From contig NZ_CP095073.1 of assembly GCF_022919095.1 (NCBI RefSeq), positions 1 through 64,000 on the forward strand: 64,000 nucleotides of DNA, given 5' to 3'. The notes under the pieces are model-generated. The model was not told the origin of the DNA. It searched no databases and was given only the letters and a program-made list of their open reading frames with translations. Positions 8,328 through 16,395 of this stretch are shown here, one piece after another; the first letter of the stretch is position 1, and each line of letters opens with the position of its first letter. The DNA is from Halobacillus salinarum. Lineage in GTDB: Bacteria > Bacillota > Bacilli > Bacillales > Halobacillaceae. The position numbers were made by a program, and so were the translations under genes.

Positions 8328-10559
8328 ATGAACGTAACTTTAGACAAAACATGGAACAAGTGGTTATCCAACCAGCAGCCCCGTTTCCCTTCATTGGACT
8401 TGGGCAGAATTGCAAAGAAACTCCCGGACATGGGGTTAGAGAGCATGGAGGAACGCGCTCAGTATCAGGCCTTAATTCTAGAGTGTTTAGCAGAAATTGA
8501 TGAAACAGAACCAAATTGGACGTTTCTAGCTAGCAGCATCCACTTGGAGCAGATGTATCAAGAAGCAACAGCCAATCGTGGCCAGCCTGAAGCATACAAA
8601 GGATTCTCCTCCCTTATTCATACGCTTATAAGTGAAGGAATCTACAACGATAAAATCCTTCATTATTATACAGAACAGGAAATAGATGAGCTGGAAAAAA
8701 TTATTGCACCAGAACGCGACGAAAAGTTTACCTACATCGGATTAAAAACACTAGGCGACCGCTATCTTGCACGAGCGAAAGACGGACGTATATTCGAACT
8801 TCCCCAGGAAAGGTTCCTTATTATTGCCATGATGATCATGGCAGAGGAATCAACGGATAAACGAATATCCCTTATCAAAGAAGCCTACTGGGCTCTTAGT
8901 CACCTTTACATGACTGTGGCTACCCCAACACTTGCCAACGCAGGGAAAAGATACGGTCAATTAAGCTCCTGCTTCATTGATACCGTCGACGACAGTCTGC
9001 AGTCCATATACGATACGAACACAGATATCGCTAATTTAAGTAAACACGGGGGCGGAATCGGCGTGTATTTAGGAAAAATCCGAAGCCGCGGAAGCGACAT
9101 CCGGGGATTTAAAGGAGTTTCCTCTGGTGTCCTGCCGTGGATGAAGCAATTGAACAACACCGCGGTAAGCGTAGACCAGCTCGGGCAACGCCAGGGAGCA
9201 GTTGCTGTTTATCTGGATATCTGGCATAAAGATATCTTCCCATTCCTAGAAAGCCGCCTTAACAATGGAGATGAACGTCAACGAACTCACGATTTATTCA
9301 CAGGAGTCAGCATTCCTGATCTATTTATGGAAGCAGTGGAAAAACGCGAGGACTGGTATCTGTTTGATCCACACGAAGTCAGGAAGATCATGGGTTTTTC
9401 CTTGGAAGACTCTTATGATGAAGCACGCGGAAACGGCACCTTCCGTGAACGGTACCAGCAATGCGTTAACCACCCTGACCTTTCCAAAAAACAAGTGCCG
9501 GCCATCGAGATCATGAAACGCATTATGATTGGACAGCTTGAGACAGGTACTCCGTATATGTTTTATAGAGATGAAGTCAACAGAATGAATCCGAACAACC
9601 ATAAGGGAATGGTTTATTGCAGTAACCTATGCACTGAGATTACTCAAAACCAGAGTCCAACCATGATGAAGCAGCAATATGTTGAGGATGGAAAAATTAT
9701 CACCGTACAGGATCCAGGAGATTTTGTTGTCTGCAATCTTTCCAGCATAAACCTAGGGAAAGCCATCCCTGCTGGTGCTTTGCCGCGTCTTATCCGCATA
9801 CAGGTACGAATGCTCGATAATGTGATCGACCAAAATTCAATTCCTGTGCTGCAAGCTCAATTAACCAACCAATCCTATCGAGGGATCGGACTTGGCACAT
9901 TTGGGTGGGCTCACTTACTCGCTCAGAAGAAAATTGCCTGGGAATCAGAACAAGCAGAAGCATATGCGAACGAAGTATATGAAGCGATTGCTTATTATAC
10001 GATCGAAGCGAGCAGTCAATTAGCTGAAGAGAAAGGCAGCTACCCTTACTTTGAAGGCTCAGACTGGGATAATGGCAGCTTTTTTGAGAAACGAAGTCTA
10101 AATAAAAACGGTTCTTGGAATTGGGAGAGCTTAAGAGAAAGAGTTCATAATCACGGTCTCAGAAATGGTTATTTAATGGCAGTAGCACCAAATTCCAGTA
10201 CCTCGCTAATCGCAGGAAGTACCGCAAGCATCGATCCTATTTTTAAAAAGTTCTATTCGGAGGAAAAGAAAGATTACAAAATTCCGGTAACCGCTCCAGA
10301 TTTAACACCAGAGACTTACTGGTACTACAAATCAGCTTATGATATTGACCAGCATTCAAGCATCCGGCAGAACGCAGTTCGTCAAAGATACGTGGACCAG
10401 TCCATTTCGTTTAACCTCTATGTCAGAAACTCAATCCAGGCAAAAGATTTACTCAACTTGCACTTGGATGCCTGGCGCAACGGCTTGAAGACTACCTATT
10501 ATACAAGGTCTACTTCAGGGCAAGGGGAATTCGACGATTGCGAGAGCTGCTCATCTTAA
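8328..10559 (+). CDS. nrdA: class I ribonucleoside-diphosphate reductase, alpha subunit
   Basis: 743 residues; reduces ribonucleoside diphosphates to deoxy forms with the radical-bearing beta subunit encoded next. Active-site residues are in place: redox Cys215 (QLSSCFID) paired with Cys469 (VVCNLSSIN), radical Cys435 with Asn433 and Glu437 (SNLCTEI), the tyrosine pair of the radical path (TTYYTRS), and the C-terminal CxxC shuttle (Cys738, Cys741). ATG at 8328 has AAAGGAGAGG upstream; longer in-frame extension to 8253 would cover the terminator and is rejected. The N-terminal ATP cone is not obvious. nrdA versus nrdE naming is uncertain. Expression is probably set by NrdR and cobalamin. Confidence 0.93.
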   Translation: MNVTLDKTWNKWLSNQQPRFPSLDLGRIAKKLPDMGLESMEERAQYQALILECLAEIDETEPNWTFLASSIHLEQMYQEATANRGQPEAYKGFSSLIHTLISEGIYNDKILHYYTEQEIDELEKIIAPERDEKFTYIGLKTLGDRYLARAKDGRIFELPQERFLIIAMMIMAEESTDKRISLIKEAYWALSHLYMTVATPTLANAGKRYGQLSSCFIDTVDDSLQSIYDTNTDIANLSKHGGGIGVYLGKIRSRGSDIRGFKGVSSGVLPWMKQLNNTAVSVDQLGQRQGAVAVYLDIWHKDIFPFLESRLNNGDERQRTHDLFTGVSIPDLFMEAVEKREDWYLFDPHEVRKIMGFSLEDSYDEARGNGTFRERYQQCVNHPDLSKKQVPAIEIMKRIMIGQLETGTPYMFYRDEVNRMNPNNHKGMVYCSNLCTEITQNQSPTMMKQQYVEDGKIITVQDPGDFVVCNLSSINLGKAIPAGALPRLIRIQVRMLDNVIDQNSIPVLQAQLTNQSYRGIGLGTFGWAHLLAQKKIAWESEQAEAYANEVYEAIAYYTIEASSQLAEEKGSYPYFEGSDWDNGSFFEKRSLNKNGSWNWESLRERVHNHGLRNGYLMAVAPNSSTSLIAGSTASIDPIFKKFYSEEKKDYKIPVTAPDLTPETYWYYKSAYDIDQHSSIRQNAVRQRYVDQSISFNLYVRNSIQAKDLLNLHLDAWRNGLKTTYYTRSTSGQGEFDDCESCSS

Positions 10560-10571
10560 GGAGGGAACTAA

Positions 10572-11612
10572 ATGTCCGATACAATCCAAAAACGGAAACT
10601 CATTGACTATGAAGCTCCAAACGCTTCAACCGGAATCATTAATGGAAGGAGTTCTAACGTCCTGAATTGGGACGATAATCGTTATTCGTGGGCCTACCCT
10701 ATGTATAAGACGATGCTTTCTAATTTCTGGATACCGAACGAGATCAATATGAGCAATGATTTGAAGCAGTGGCCAAACCTGAGCGAACAAGAACAAGTCT
10801 CGTTCAAGAAAATCATCGGCCTGCTCGCTTTTCTTGACTCGATTCAAACAGATTATTCAGGAAAGGTGGCGGATTATTTAACGGATTCCAGCCTTTCAGC
10901 CCTCATGCAGGTGCTGGCATTCCAGGAAGTGGTCCACAACCAATCTTATTCTTACGTCTTATCCACGTTAGTAGACCAAGGGGAACAGGAACGTATCTTT
11001 GAGTATTGGAAGCACGATGAGGTGTTGATAGAGCGTAACCAATTTATCACAGAAGCGTACCAGGAATTTGCGGATGATCCTAATCTGGATAATTTCTTAA
11101 AGTCCATTGTGTATGATGTCGTCCTTGAAGGATTGTTCTTTTATGCAGGCTTTGCTTTCTTCTACAACCTGGCCAGAAACCAAAAAATGGTTTCTACCAG
11201 TACGATGATCAATTATATCAATCGCGACGAACAGATCCATGTCAATTTATTTGCAAGGATTTTCAAGGAAACCCTTGAAGAAAACCCTGAAGTTGATAAA
11301 CATGCTTACCTTTCCTTTGTTACAGAGACCTTTAAAGAAGCGACGGAGCTTGAGATTAAGTGGGCTCACCACATTATCGGCGATTCCTTCCCCGGCATAC
11401 CGATCCAAGATCTTGAAGATTACATTCGGTTCATTGCAAATAAACGCTGCCGGCTGCTTGGCGCTGAAAAGCCCTATCCCGAATACAACGAAAATCCACT
11501 CAAATGGATCCGCGCTTATCAAGAGGTAGACGAGGGAAAATCAGATTTCTTCGAACAGAAATCAAGGCAGTACACGAAAGTTTCTGAAGACAACGGGTTT
11601 GACGACCTATAA
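10572..11612 (+). CDS. nrdB: class I ribonucleotide reductase, beta subunit (tyrosyl-radical type)
   Basis: 346 residues, ferritin-like fold carrying the dinuclear metal site. Ligands appear in order: Asp89 (LLAFLDSIQ), Glu119 and His122 (FQEVVHNQSY), a Glu in VVLEGLFFY, and Glu/His in RDEQIHVNLF. Tyr126, seven residues after Glu119, is where the stable radical forms, so this is a normal Tyr-type and not a Tyr-less Ic-type protein. It follows the alpha gene by 12 bases with AAGGAGGG as binding site, and the operon ends at a strong hairpin. No nrdI or glutaredoxin gene is linked, which speaks against the NrdEF (Ib) class. Confidence 0.93.
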   Translation: MSDTIQKRKLIDYEAPNASTGIINGRSSNVLNWDDNRYSWAYPMYKTMLSNFWIPNEINMSNDLKQWPNLSEQEQVSFKKIIGLLAFLDSIQTDYSGKVADYLTDSSLSALMQVLAFQEVVHNQSYSYVLSTLVDQGEQERIFEYWKHDEVLIERNQFITEAYQEFADDPNLDNFLKSIVYDVVLEGLFFYAGFAFFYNLARNQKMVSTSTMINYINRDEQIHVNLFARIFKETLEENPEVDKHAYLSFVTETFKEATELEIKWAHHIIGDSFPGIPIQDLEDYIRFIANKRCRLLGAEKPYPEYNENPLKWIRAYQEVDEGKSDFFEQKSRQYTKVSEDNGFDDL

Positions 11613-11620
11613 TGAACAGA

Positions 11621-11655
11621 AAAATCCACCCAAAATTAGTCGGGTGGATTTTTTA
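11621..11655 (+). terminator. intrinsic terminator of the nrd operon
   Basis: AAAATCCACCC / GGGTGGATTTTTT stem with T run, directly after the beta-subunit gene. Confidence 0.85.
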
Positions 11656-11758
11656 TGTCAACTTTTCTTACATGAATACAAAATTTGTTATTGATTTTTC
11701 AGAAAACTTGTTTTATAGTTATATTTAGACATAACAAATTGTGTAAGAAAACCTAACA
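11656..11758 (+). promoter_or_regulatory. glnK-amtB promoter with two TnrA-like boxes
   Basis: The promoter is TTGATT (11691), 17-base spacer, TATAGT (11714), giving a start near 11726. TGTCAACTTTTCTTACA (11656-11672) and TGTAAGAAAACCTAACA (11742-11758) each match the TnrA/GlnR consensus TGTNANAWWWTNTNACA with one mismatch. The upstream one lies about 60 bases before the start, near the activating position; the second lies downstream and would repress. In Bacillus subtilis nrgAB is a classic TnrA-activated operon. Confidence 0.6.
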
Positions 11759-11781
11759 TTCATTAGGGGAGGGGCAAATTC

Positions 11782-12123
11782 ATGAAGAAATTGGAAGCCA
11801 TCATTCGTCCAGAAGCTTTTCAAACACTTAGACAAAACCTGGATGAACTCGGTGTGAAAGGTCTTACTGTTTCAGAAGTTGCCGGATGTGGGCAGCAAAA
11901 AGGTCAGGAGGGGATCTTTCGCGGGAGCCGATTTGAAATTAAGCTCTATCCGAAAGTAAAAGTGGAAATGGTCGTTGAAGAACAGGAAGTCGACCCCATC
12001 ATCAATGTCATCACCGAAACATGCGCTACCAATGAAGTTGGGGACGGGAAAATTTTCATATCGACCATTGACGAAGTCTACCGAATTCGTACTGGCGAGA
12101 CAGGAAAAGCAGCACTTATTTAA
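11782..12123 (+). CDS. glnK: PII-family nitrogen regulator
   Basis: 113 residues with the PII fold. It binds ATP/ADP and 2-oxoglutarate and controls the ammonium channel encoded 27 bases downstream. The T-loop reads CGQQKGQEGIFRGSRF; the tyrosine that enteric PII proteins have uridylylated is Phe here, so no such modification is possible, in line with Bacilli lacking GlnD control. The B-loop (EVGDGKIFI) and C-loop region (RIRTGETG) are conserved. Gene order glnK-amtB is the reverse of B. subtilis nrgA-nrgB. The start follows GGGGAGGGGC. Confidence 0.93.
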   Translation: MKKLEAIIRPEAFQTLRQNLDELGVKGLTVSEVAGCGQQKGQEGIFRGSRFEIKLYPKVKVEMVVEEQEVDPIINVITETCATNEVGDGKIFISTIDEVYRIRTGETGKAALI

Positions 12124-12150
12124 AGGATAAGGAAGGATGAATTGTAAATT

Positions 12151-13548
12151 ATGAAGAAAATAATCCCGCTGGTATTCATTGCTACCTTTGGATTTCCAAT
12201 AGCAGCAAGTGCTGAAGCTGCTGTAACACCGGAATCCGTATTGGAGTCCGTCGATATGGCTTGGGTCATGATCGCCGCTTTTCTAGTATTCTTTATGCAC
12301 GCAGGATTTGCGATGGTAGAGTCAGGTTTTACACGGTCAAAAAACGCACTTAATATTTTAATGAAGAACTTCCTGACTCTCTCCATCGCCTCGGTCTTAT
12401 ATTTCATCGTTGGTTATGGCTTCATGTTTGGTACTTCTGGGGGAGGTATCATCGGAACGGACGCCTTTTTACTCAACGGTCAGGAAGACCAAATTGGTTT
12501 CTTTGTCTTCCAGGCTGTCTTCGCTGCAACTTGTGCCACCATTATTTCAGGAGCTGTAGCGGAACGTATGAAGCTTGGGTCTTATTTGCTTTTAACTGTC
12601 GTTATGACAGGATTAATTTATCCGGTTGTCGGCCACTGGGTTTGGGGCGGAGGCTGGTTGTCAGAACTTGGATTTGTTGACTTTGCAGGATCCACGGTGG
12701 TGCACTTGACCGGAGCTTTAGGTGCTGTGGTCACGGTAATGCTCCTAGGACCTCGTATCGGCAAATACTCTGGAAAAACAGTGAATGTTATCCAGGGGCA
12801 CAACATTCCTATTGGAGCACTTGGTGTATTCATTCTTTGGTTCGGTTGGTTTGGATTTAATGGCGGAAGTACGTTAGCTGCAGACCCTGAGCTTGTACCA
12901 TCTGTTATTGCGACTACCCTGCTTTCCGCTTCCGCCGGTGTAGTAGGTACCGCACTCTATTCTTATTTGAAATATCAACGCATCGATGCTTCTTTGACTC
13001 TCAATGGAGCTTTAGCAGGACTAGTCGGGATTACTGCTGGAACTGCCAATGTTTCTCTAATAGGAGCAATCATTATTGGTTTGATTGCGGGAGTCATTCT
13101 TGTAGAAGCCGTTCAATTCTTTGATCGCGTCGTTCGTATCGATGATCCTGTCGGAGCGATTACCGTTCATGGAATCTGCGGAATTTGGGGAACACTCGCT
13201 GTTGGCTTATTCTCTGTAGATGGTGGTCTCTTCTATGGAGGAGGAATTCAGCTTCTCGGTATTCAGGCTGTTGGTATTCTCGCCGTCATCGCCTGGACAA
13301 TGATAACTTCTGGAATCGTGGTCTTCGCTCTGAAGAGCACGGTAGGGATCCGCGTATCCCGCGAAGAAGAAATTGCCGGCTTGGACTTTGCCGAACATGG
13401 ATCTACAGCTTACGAATCCACTAAAAGCATCTTCAACGAAAACTATGATCCTTCCAGCAGAGATTTCGGAGTCGGATTATTGCACAGATTGGATAGCTTA
13501 GATAATCCCGAGACCCAAAAAAAGAAAGGCCATAGGACAGCTCAATAA
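12151..13548 (+). CDS. amtB: ammonium transporter, Amt family
   Basis: 465 residues: a cleavable-looking signal segment (IIPLVFIATFGFPIAASA), then eleven membrane helices. Amt hallmarks are FFMHAGFAMVESGF, the twin-His pore histidines in TVVHLTGALGA and GAITVHGICGIWGT, and the phenylalanine gate region. The C-terminal cytoplasmic tail (EEIAGLDFAEHG) contains the conserved segment needed for gating. It conducts ammonia/ammonium and is shut by GlnK when nitrogen is plentiful. Co-transcribed with glnK. Confidence 0.95.
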   Translation: MKKIIPLVFIATFGFPIAASAEAAVTPESVLESVDMAWVMIAAFLVFFMHAGFAMVESGFTRSKNALNILMKNFLTLSIASVLYFIVGYGFMFGTSGGGIIGTDAFLLNGQEDQIGFFVFQAVFAATCATIISGAVAERMKLGSYLLLTVVMTGLIYPVVGHWVWGGGWLSELGFVDFAGSTVVHLTGALGAVVTVMLLGPRIGKYSGKTVNVIQGHNIPIGALGVFILWFGWFGFNGGSTLAADPELVPSVIATTLLSASAGVVGTALYSYLKYQRIDASLTLNGALAGLVGITAGTANVSLIGAIIIGLIAGVILVEAVQFFDRVVRIDDPVGAITVHGICGIWGTLAVGLFSVDGGLFYGGGIQLLGIQAVGILAVIAWTMITSGIVVFALKSTVGIRVSREEEIAGLDFAEHGSTAYESTKSIFNENYDPSSRDFGVGLLHRLDSLDNPETQKKKGHRTAQ

Positions 13549-13563
13549 ATAAACGGCTTTTAT

Positions 13564-13603
13564 GAAGCCCCCGTTTTCCCTCTAAGGGAGAACGGGGGCT
13601 TCC
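13564..13603 (+). terminator. long hairpin after amtB
   Basis: GAAGCCCCCGTT...AACGGGGGCTTC forms a very stable stem. The T run is missing, so it may stabilise the 3' end of the message as much as terminate it. Confidence 0.6.
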
Positions 13604-13660
13604 ATATGCCAAAAGGTATACTTAACTCCTGGTTCTATCTGGCTATTTTAGCAATTAATA

Positions 13661-13695
13661 CGAACGTTTGTTCTCGTTTTTACCCAAAATATGAT
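13661..13695 (+). promoter_or_regulatory. toxin promoter overlapped by a LexA-like box
   Basis: TTGTTC (13668-13673), a 16-base spacer and TATGAT (13690-13695). The -35 element lies inside CGAACGTTTGTTCT (13661-13674), which fits the Bacillus LexA consensus CGAACRNRYGTTYC at 12 of 14 positions. Repressor bound there would hide the -35, so DNA damage would switch the toxin on. Confidence 0.5.
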
Positions 13696-13765
13696 ATCCT
13701 AATAGATAGATACCGTTCTTTGCTAGGATTAGGAAGTGGTGGCAAAGAAAGGAGTGATGCCAGCC

Positions 13766-13861
13766 ATGAGCACCTATCAAGCTTTAATGGTCAGTTTGGC
13801 GTTTGGGACGTTTATTATTACACTCCTTGCGCTAATCATTAAAATGAACAATAAAAAATAG
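13766..13861 (+). CDS. type I toxin, BsrE/TxpA-like small membrane peptide
   Basis: 31 residues: MSTYQALMVSLAFGTFI begins one transmembrane helix that ends in a basic tail (KMNNKK). The pattern M-S/T-x-Y/F-x-A/S-L-M followed by a single helix is the signature of the holin-like type I toxins of Bacilli (TxpA, BsrG, BsrE). Ribosome binding site AAAGGAG lies 11 bases upstream of the ATG at 13766; GTG and ATG codons at 13754 and 13757 overlap it and are unlikely. The surrounding DNA supports the call: convergent antisense RNA, 5'-3' complementarity in the message and a strong terminator. The gene is chromosomal here, not prophage-borne. Confidence 0.8.
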   Translation: MSTYQALMVSLAFGTFIITLLALIIKMNNKK

Positions 13862-13956
13862 CTTCTCTCCCTATTCATCAAGGGAGAGAAGCTGTCTTCA
13901 AATCATTTCGAACGGTATCTATGTCCGGATCACAGCTGCCACTGTGGCCGGACGTT
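13853..13956 (-). ncRNA. predicted antisense antitoxin RNA (RatA/SR5-like)
   Basis: On the minus strand an extended -10 (TGCTATAAT, -10 at 13968-13963) should start an RNA near 13956. About 60-95 bases later comes AGCTTCTCTCCCT / AGGGAGAGAAGCT (13893-13861) followed by ATTTTTTATT, a good intrinsic terminator only in this direction. The RNA would be about 100 nt and fully complementary to the toxin 3' region, the layout of txpA/ratA and bsrE/SR5. The -35 element is poor, typical of extended -10 promoters. Ends are predicted, not measured. Confidence 0.65.
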
Positions 13957-13961
13957 ATTTT
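13923..13961 (+). terminator. intrinsic terminator of the toxin message
   Basis: GTCCGG..CACAG / CTGTG..CCGGAC stem followed by GTTATTTTTATT. Its template overlaps the 5' end of the antisense RNA. Confidence 0.7.
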
Positions 13962-14007
13962 TATTATAGCATAATCTCTAACATTTGATGAGCCGCAAAT
14001 CTTTTTT

Positions 14008-15676
14008 TCATAATTTTTCCATACTTTTCAGCTGATAGGATATCTTTAATAACGGAAGCTTTCCGATAGACATATAATGATAAGCAGATAACAGCCCTTT
14101 CTCATTTTCATAGACATAAAAATATTCTCTCAAAGGAGTTCTAATCGTCCAGTCCCCTAATGAGAAATAAACTCCTTCATCCCCTTTTGCATCTTTCCTG
14201 CGGATGCTGGTTAATATTAACCCTCCGTTATCCTGATTTAAGAAACGGAGCACCCCCGTCATGGTGCCTCTAGGAAATGGAAGGCCGATATTCATATACC
14301 TCTCTCCATCTTTTTCATGAGAGGAATAAAGCGCAGTAAAAATCGGCTCTTTCGTTTGAGCATTTCTTCTTATCCAGGCTCTTACATGCTTTCTTCCATC
14401 TTCATCATCCTTGATCGCGACTATTTCCCCTTCCATGTCGATTACCTTATTAGGAGGAAGGTTGATTTGACCAAGACGTTTTGTAATTCGATAAATTAGG
14501 TGAGAAAGCGAGCCAAAACCTTTTTCCCACTGAATATCCGCTTTCATTTGAAAGTTTTCAGGAGATAGGTAAAAGTGCTTCACTGATTCCGAAACCTTTG
14601 AGGAAGAAAAAGCATGGCTGTTATAGTCCTCCCAATTCGATATCAAACCATCAACATTTTCAAAGTTGTTCACCCAGTCATATTCGTATACTGCCTTGTC
14701 TCCAACGTATCCTTTTCCCCTTATCCGGCTGACAGGAAAATCTCCATAATCGTACCGTTTACCAGGATGGACGCCTCTCCAAGCTAAAACAGCCAGCAGA
14801 GAAAAACAAAACGAATTTACAGCCCCATGCCATTTAAGCATTCCTCCAATTCCAAGCCAATACGTTTCCATCAGCAGCCCCAGGCTATAAGCAAAGGAAA
14901 AACCCATAGTCATGAGCAATAACACAGAGGCAAGCCGCAGCCCCACCTTACTCCACTGTGTTAAATCACGGGCAATGATCAACCACCAGGAGCAAAGCCA
15001 AGCCAGAAGGATTACATACACCCCTACCGTTACCACTTCTAAAGGTGGCCCTTGATCAAGTCCGATCGCAACGAGAAAGGGCCCGGCCATAATTCCACAA
15101 GCTAAAACCGTATAAGCTCTTCCTAAAGATTTCCTGGAAGCATATAAATACCTGCCAAAAAAACCGGTAACCAGCGGCAGGACAAACGCTGCGTAATGAA
15201 AATGGATCGCGGTCAACTGAATAATGGGTTCTTGATAAGGAAGGAAATCTGCAAATCCCCCGCTCGAAAGCACAAGCCACCCTCCTCCAACCGCTATGTA
15301 GATAAATCCGATGTCAATAGTCGTTTCCTCTATTGGACTGAAGCCGCGACCTAACAATCTCATTATTCCCCAAAAGCAAGCAGGATTGTATAAAACAGCC
15401 AAATCGCTCCCCACCACCCGGCATCCGCACTTGGAGGCAATGTCACAGAGATAAGCCCCCTACAGCAAAGGGCAGTGACAATCTCATAAGCTGAGACAAC
15501 CACCTGTCAGCTCGGCTGCTTCGCGGCTCCTGCACCGCTTCTTCTATGAGTAAAGGAACCAAAACTAAAAACGCAAACCCCAGCGCGGTGTCAATTAAAG
15601 TTAAATAGAAAATCATTTTCCAAACGATTAAAATACATACACCGGCTAAACTAATCCATCTTCCCGAATGCTTCAT
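14008..15676 (-). pseudogene. yndJ: YndJ-like membrane protein, two apparent frameshifts
   Basis: Frames at 15676-15443 and 15417-14008 are parts of one protein of about 555 residues. The N-terminal part holds about ten hydrophobic helices and the C-terminal 220 residues form a soluble domain, as in YndJ of Bacillus. Between them the third frame codes a bridging segment (SVTLPPSADAGWWGA to LLAFG). One extra G in the run at 15456-15460 and one in the run at 15368-15371 give a continuous protein (...AVGGLISVTLPPSADAGWW... and ...LLAFGGIMRLLGRG). Function of the family is unknown. The gene is most likely intact and the breaks are sequence errors. Confidence 0.8.
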
Positions 15677-15789
15677 ATGCCAAAACTCCTAACTATGTAA
15701 AAAATTACAAGGGTGTGTATCGATTATCCAGAGTGGTAGAATGAAAATATAGGAATTATTTTCAGTTTAACAAAACCTCTAAGGAAGGA

Positions 15790-16395
15790 GTGTCGTCTAT
15801 AACAATGAGGTGGGACAAATTGATACATAAACAACGGTTACAATCTTATCCAAAGAATAAAGAAACCCATTTAGATATGGATGTCCTCATCGAACAATGG
15901 GTACGCGACTATGGTCACGATTTAAAGTGGCTGGCGTATTCGTATGTGAAGGACCACTCCATCGCTGAGGATATTACCCAAGAGGTCTTTATAAAAGCAT
16001 ATCAAAAATATTCCTCCTTTAACCAAAACTCCAGCGTTAAAACCTGGCTTTTTAAAATCACCATTAACTTATGTAAAGATCATTTAAAGAGCTCATACTT
16101 TCGGAGAGTGGTGAAAAAAGGGGCTGATTTGTTCAGGAGTCTTCCCGCGAGCGACGAATCGCCTGAACAATACGTAATAGGCAGAAGCGATGATGAAGAA
16201 CTTCTAAACCACGTCCTCCAATTAGAAAACAAGTATCGTGAAATTATTGTATTGTATTATTTTGAGGAATTCCAAATAAAAGAATTGGCACAGGTGCTTA
16301 ATTTAAGTCAAAACACGGTAAAAACCCGTTTGAGGCGAGCCCGCCAGCTGCTGCAGGAACAATTGACTTCAGAAGGGAGTTCCATACATGAATGA
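15790..16395 (+). CDS. ECF RNA polymerase sigma factor
   Basis: 201 residues. Region 2 (YVKDHSIAEDITQEVFIKAYQ) and region 4 (LNLSQNTVKTRLRRARQLL) are clear; the protein resembles the SigV/SigW-like ECF group of Bacilli. It overlaps by 8 bases the following membrane gene, which is probably its anti-sigma factor. The start is uncertain: GTG at 15790 follows AAGGA by four bases, while ATG at 15805 has AAGGAG 14 bases upstream. No promoter matching the -10/-35 of the other ECF operon in this window was found upstream. Confidence 0.88.
   Translation: MSSITMRWDKLIHKQRLQSYPKNKETHLDMDVLIEQWVRDYGHDLKWLAYSYVKDHSIAEDITQEVFIKAYQKYSSFNQNSSVKTWLFKITINLCKDHLKSSYFRRVVKKGADLFRSLPASDESPEQYVIGRSDDEELLNHVLQLENKYREIIVLYYFEEFQIKELAQVLNLSQNTVKTRLRRARQLLQEQLTSEGSSIHE

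Noticed and set aside
13606-13842. 78-codon plus-strand ORF
   Set aside because: Runs out of frame through the toxin promoter, leader and toxin gene; no ribosome binding site at its start.
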